A DNA stretch of 7,295 bases from PVC group bacterium. Its GTDB lineage: Bacteria; Verrucomicrobiota; Kiritimatiellia; CAIKKV01; PXCX01. The stretch is taken from the NCBI GenBank assembly GCA_003567575.1, contig PWZG01000059.1, positions 1 through 7,295 of the forward strand, read 5' to 3'. Shown piece by piece: positions 5,771 through 7,295 of the stretch. Position numbers and translations under genes: made by a program. How positions within the stretch are numbered: the stretch's first letter is position 1; each line of letters opens with the position of its first letter. The notes below the pieces were generated by a model. It was not told where the DNA came from. It did no database searches and saw only the letters and a program-made list of their open reading frames with translations.

Positions 5771-5818
5771 TTGGCGAAGCCATTAGAATGAGAATTCACT
5801 GGCAACTTTCGTCAACTA

Positions 5819-5847
5819 TTGACAAATCCAACGGACAAGCCTATCGT
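5819..5847 (+). promoter_or_regulatory. Sigma-70-like promoter of the rightward unit
   Basis: A perfect -35 box TTGACA (5819-5824) lies 17 bases before TATCGT (5842-5847), 4 of 6 to the -10 consensus. Transcription would start near 5854, giving a leader of about 87 nt to the ATG at 5941. Confidence 0.55.
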
Positions 5848-5860
5848 GCGCGTTGTTTTC

Positions 5861-5877
5861 ATATGTTGGCAACTTAT
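5861..5877. promoter_or_regulatory. 17-bp dyad just downstream of the rightward promoter (candidate operator)
   Basis: ATATGTTGGCAACTTAT reads as ATA-t-GTTG-g-CAAC-t-TAT: 7 of 8 base pairs are symmetric around a central G, the only mismatch being T/T at 5864/5874. It begins about 8 bases after the predicted transcription start, a classic position for a repressor. TGGCAACTT recurs as a direct repeat at 5800-5808, just upstream of the -35 box, and GCAACTTA recurs at 7078-7085 before the GH42-like gene. The GntR/LacI-type regulator encoded nearby is the obvious candidate ligand (inference). Confidence 0.5.
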
Positions 5878-5926
5878 CATCGACGGGGATCCCGAAGTTT
5901 CCGGATGGTCTGTCCACATGGGGATC

Positions 5927-5931
5927 AAGGA
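5927..5931 (+). promoter_or_regulatory. Ribosome binding site deciding the UroD-like start
   Basis: AAGGA ends 9 nt before the ATG at 5941. The open frame runs back to a GTG at 5731, but that upstream part crosses the REP-like repeat and the promoter and has no homology-like content, so 5941 is the real start. Confidence 0.75.
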
Positions 5932-5940
5932 ATAAGCCAT

Positions 5941-7068
5941 ATGAATCAAAACCGTCTCCGGCTAACGTCCCGCGACCGGATGCGGGCGGTCCTTTCCGGC
6001 CATATCCCTGACCGGGTGCCGTTCCTGCCGACGATTTACATCGATCACGCCTGCCTGGCCCGCGGCAGACGCTTTGAAGAGGCGCTGGCGAATCCGGCCT
6101 TGGGGCAGGAATGCATGCTGGACGCCGCGCGCCGCTATCAGGCCGACGCCGTCCGGTTTTGCATGGGGCCGCCCGCTTCCTGGTACGATGAAAGCGTGGT
6201 GACCGAACGGGGCGGCAAACTGGTGCAGGTTTCCAGGCGCGACGGCAAGCTGGAAGGGCATTACGATGTCGAGGGCGGGGGCAAGTTCATGCCCTCGCTT
6301 CCGATGGCGCCGGTCAGATCGCGAAACGATGTGGCAAACATCCCGGTGCCGGCGGCGCGCGACTACCTGCAACAAGGTTGCCTGAAAGATGTCAGCCGCT
6401 GCATCCGGTCCGCGCATGAGGCGGGCTTGTTCGTCATCGGTATGTGCTCCTCGCAAACCATTAACTTCATGGTCGAACACCTGGGCAGCGCGGAAGCGGC
6501 GCTACTGCTTTTTTACGACGATCCCGAACTGGCGCTCGCGCTGATCGACAAAGCGGTGGAGATATCGATCGAAAAAGGCAAGGCGTTTATCGAGGCGGGC
6601 GTGGATTGTTTATACATTGGAGATTCTTACGCGTCGGGCAGCGTAATTTCCCCCGATATTTACAAGCGTTTCTGCGCGCCGGCGTATACCGAGACAGCCC
6701 GTGAATTTCATCGCCGCGGCGTATTCTGTTATAAACATTGCTGCGGCAATTACGATCCCATGCTCGACGACCTACTCCAGGTCGGCGTGGATGCCATGGA
6801 CGGCATCGATCCCGAAAGCGGCATGAGTCTACGGCGTACCAAGGCGAAAATCGGGGATCGGATAACCCTGATGGGCGGGCTGAGTTGCCTGACGCTGCTG
6901 CGGGGAACACCCGGACAGGTCCATAAGGAAGCCGCGCAATGCGTGGCGGACGGCAAGCCGGACGGGCGTTACGTCCTCGGCAGCGCCTGCGCCGTACCCC
7001 GCAATACGCCTCCCGAAAACCTATTGGCCGCCAGGGCAGCGATTGACCGATACGGTATTTATTCGTAA
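5941..7068 (+). CDS. Uroporphyrinogen decarboxylase-fold (MtaA/CmuA-like) protein, probable methyltransferase
   Basis: 375 aa, the usual length for the URO-D family (PF01208), a TIM barrel. The N-terminus TSRDRMRAVLSGHIPDRVPF (9-28) is the standard opening of MtaA/UroD-like proteins. VDCLYIGDSYASGSVISPDIYKRFCAPAY is the typical central segment. YKHCCGNYDPMLDDLLQVGVDAMDGIDP follows and GSACAVPRNTPPENL closes the barrel. The residues H266, C268 and C350 sit where corrinoid-linked methyltransferases (MtaA, MtbA) bind zinc through His-X-Cys...Cys; authentic heme-pathway HemE lacks this set. It is therefore unlikely to be HemE and more likely transfers a methyl group, perhaps from a methylated substrate, though no corrinoid protein is encoded in the window. 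There is no signal peptide, so it is cytoplasmic. First gene of the rightward unit; the GH42-like gene follows after 38 bases, hinting at a role in metabolising a glycoside or its aglycone (inference). Confidence 0.85.
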   Translation: MNQNRLRLTSRDRMRAVLSGHIPDRVPFLPTIYIDHACLARGRRFEEALANPALGQECMLDAARRYQADAVRFCMGPPASWYDESVVTERGGKLVQVSRRDGKLEGHYDVEGGGKFMPSLPMAPVRSRNDVANIPVPAARDYLQQGCLKDVSRCIRSAHEAGLFVIGMCSSQTINFMVEHLGSAEAALLLFYDDPELALALIDKAVEISIEKGKAFIEAGVDCLYIGDSYASGSVISPDIYKRFCAPAYTETAREFHRRGVFCYKHCCGNYDPMLDDLLQVGVDAMDGIDPESGMSLRRTKAKIGDRITLMGGLSCLTLLRGTPGQVHKEAAQCVADGKPDGRYVLGSACAVPRNTPPENLLAARAAIDRYGIYS

Positions 7069-7095
7069 AATTAACGAGCAACTTACAATACAAAA

Positions 7096-7099
7096 AAGG
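7096..7099 (+). promoter_or_regulatory. Ribosome binding site of the GH42-like gene
   Basis: AAGG at the end of a run of six A's (7092-7099), 7 nt before the ATG at 7107. The site is weak but well placed, and no other start lies nearby. Confidence 0.5.
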
Positions 7100-7106
7100 C
7101 AACATC

Positions 7107-7295
7107 ATGACAGCGAACAATCAACCTAAAATTCCCAACGCAGCAAATCCGATCATTTTTGGCTCGCAATACTATCGCCCCCCCACCCCGTCGGCCGAAA
7201 ACTGGGAACACGACATGGAACGGATGAAGGCGGCCGGCTTGAATACGGTCCAGTTATGGGCTGTATGGGGATGGATCGAACCGGAGGAAGGAAAA
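7107..7295 (+). CDS. Beta-galactosidase-like glycoside hydrolase (GH42-type), N-terminal fragment
   Basis: Sixty-three codons are in the window; the gene runs off the right edge with the frame open. After a short polar start, IIFGSQYYRPPTPSAENWE (16-34) matches the GH42 opening '.lyGgdYyPeq.p...W', and the next segment, DMERMKAAGLNTVQLWAVWGWIEPEEGK, matches the first TIM-barrel helix and strand '-D...Mk.aG.n.vr...faW..iEP.eG'. These enzymes hydrolyse terminal beta-D-galactosyl bonds, but related glycosidases share this start, so the substrate is not certain. The acid/base and nucleophile glutamates lie outside the window. No signal peptide, so it is probably cytoplasmic and acts on imported oligosaccharides. 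It follows the UroD-like gene by 38 bases with no terminator and is probably co-transcribed with it. Confidence 0.8.
   Translation, partial: MTANNQPKIPNAANPIIFGSQYYRPPTPSAENWEHDMERMKAAGLNTVQLWAVWGWIEPEEGK

Noticed and set aside
5731..5940. 70-aa N-terminal extension of the UroD-like protein from a GTG at 5731
   Set aside because: It encodes the REP-like repeat and the promoter, and the family's usual N-terminus starts at the ATG at 5941, which has its own ribosome-binding site.

Overview
The window is a dense, GC-rich bacterial chromosome segment. It looks like a polysaccharide- or glycoside-utilisation neighbourhood from a PVC-group bacterium (Verrucomicrobiota, Kiritimatiellota, Lentisphaerota or a planctomycete). 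That placement is inferred from the gene types, not from a marker gene: a GntR/LacI chimeric regulator, a secreted SUMF1-fold protein, a large Gly-rich repeat protein, a secreted protein beginning like GH67-N/DUF4838 enzymes, a UroD/MtaA-like protein and a GH42-like glycosidase.

Leftward unit (- strand, read from high to low coordinates). A strong-looking promoter at about 5375-5403, backed by A-tracts, drives a secreted 769-aa Gly-rich protein with three repeats (3016-5325). Six bases later comes a secreted SUMF1-fold protein (1468-3009). Eight bases after that is a GntR-type regulator with a LacI-type sensor domain (395-1459). A 156-base gap, purine-rich on the coding strand and carrying a 19-bp tandem repeat, then precedes a secreted protein cut by the window edge (1-238). 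The spacing argues for one co-transcribed unit of at least three genes.

Rightward unit (+ strand). A TTGACA-N17-TATCGT promoter (5819-5847) with a 17-bp dyad just downstream (5861-5877) precedes a UroD/MtaA-like protein (5941-7068). After 38 bases a GH42-like beta-galactosidase begins (7107) and runs off the window.

Between the two units lie about 600 non-coding bases. Besides both promoters they hold a palindrome-rich patch bounded by imperfect direct repeats (5514-5664) and a REP-like palindrome (5738-5770).

Working model (inference): a ligand released from a glycan binds the LacI-type domain of the regulator and relieves repression at one or both divergent promoters. Secreted proteins (Gly-rich beta-helix-like scaffold, non-catalytic SUMF1 protein, GH-like enzyme) act at or outside the cell surface. 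The GH42-like enzyme and the UroD-like methyltransferase-fold protein lack signal peptides and would work in the cytoplasm. No CRISPR array, transposase, tRNA or rRNA was seen.
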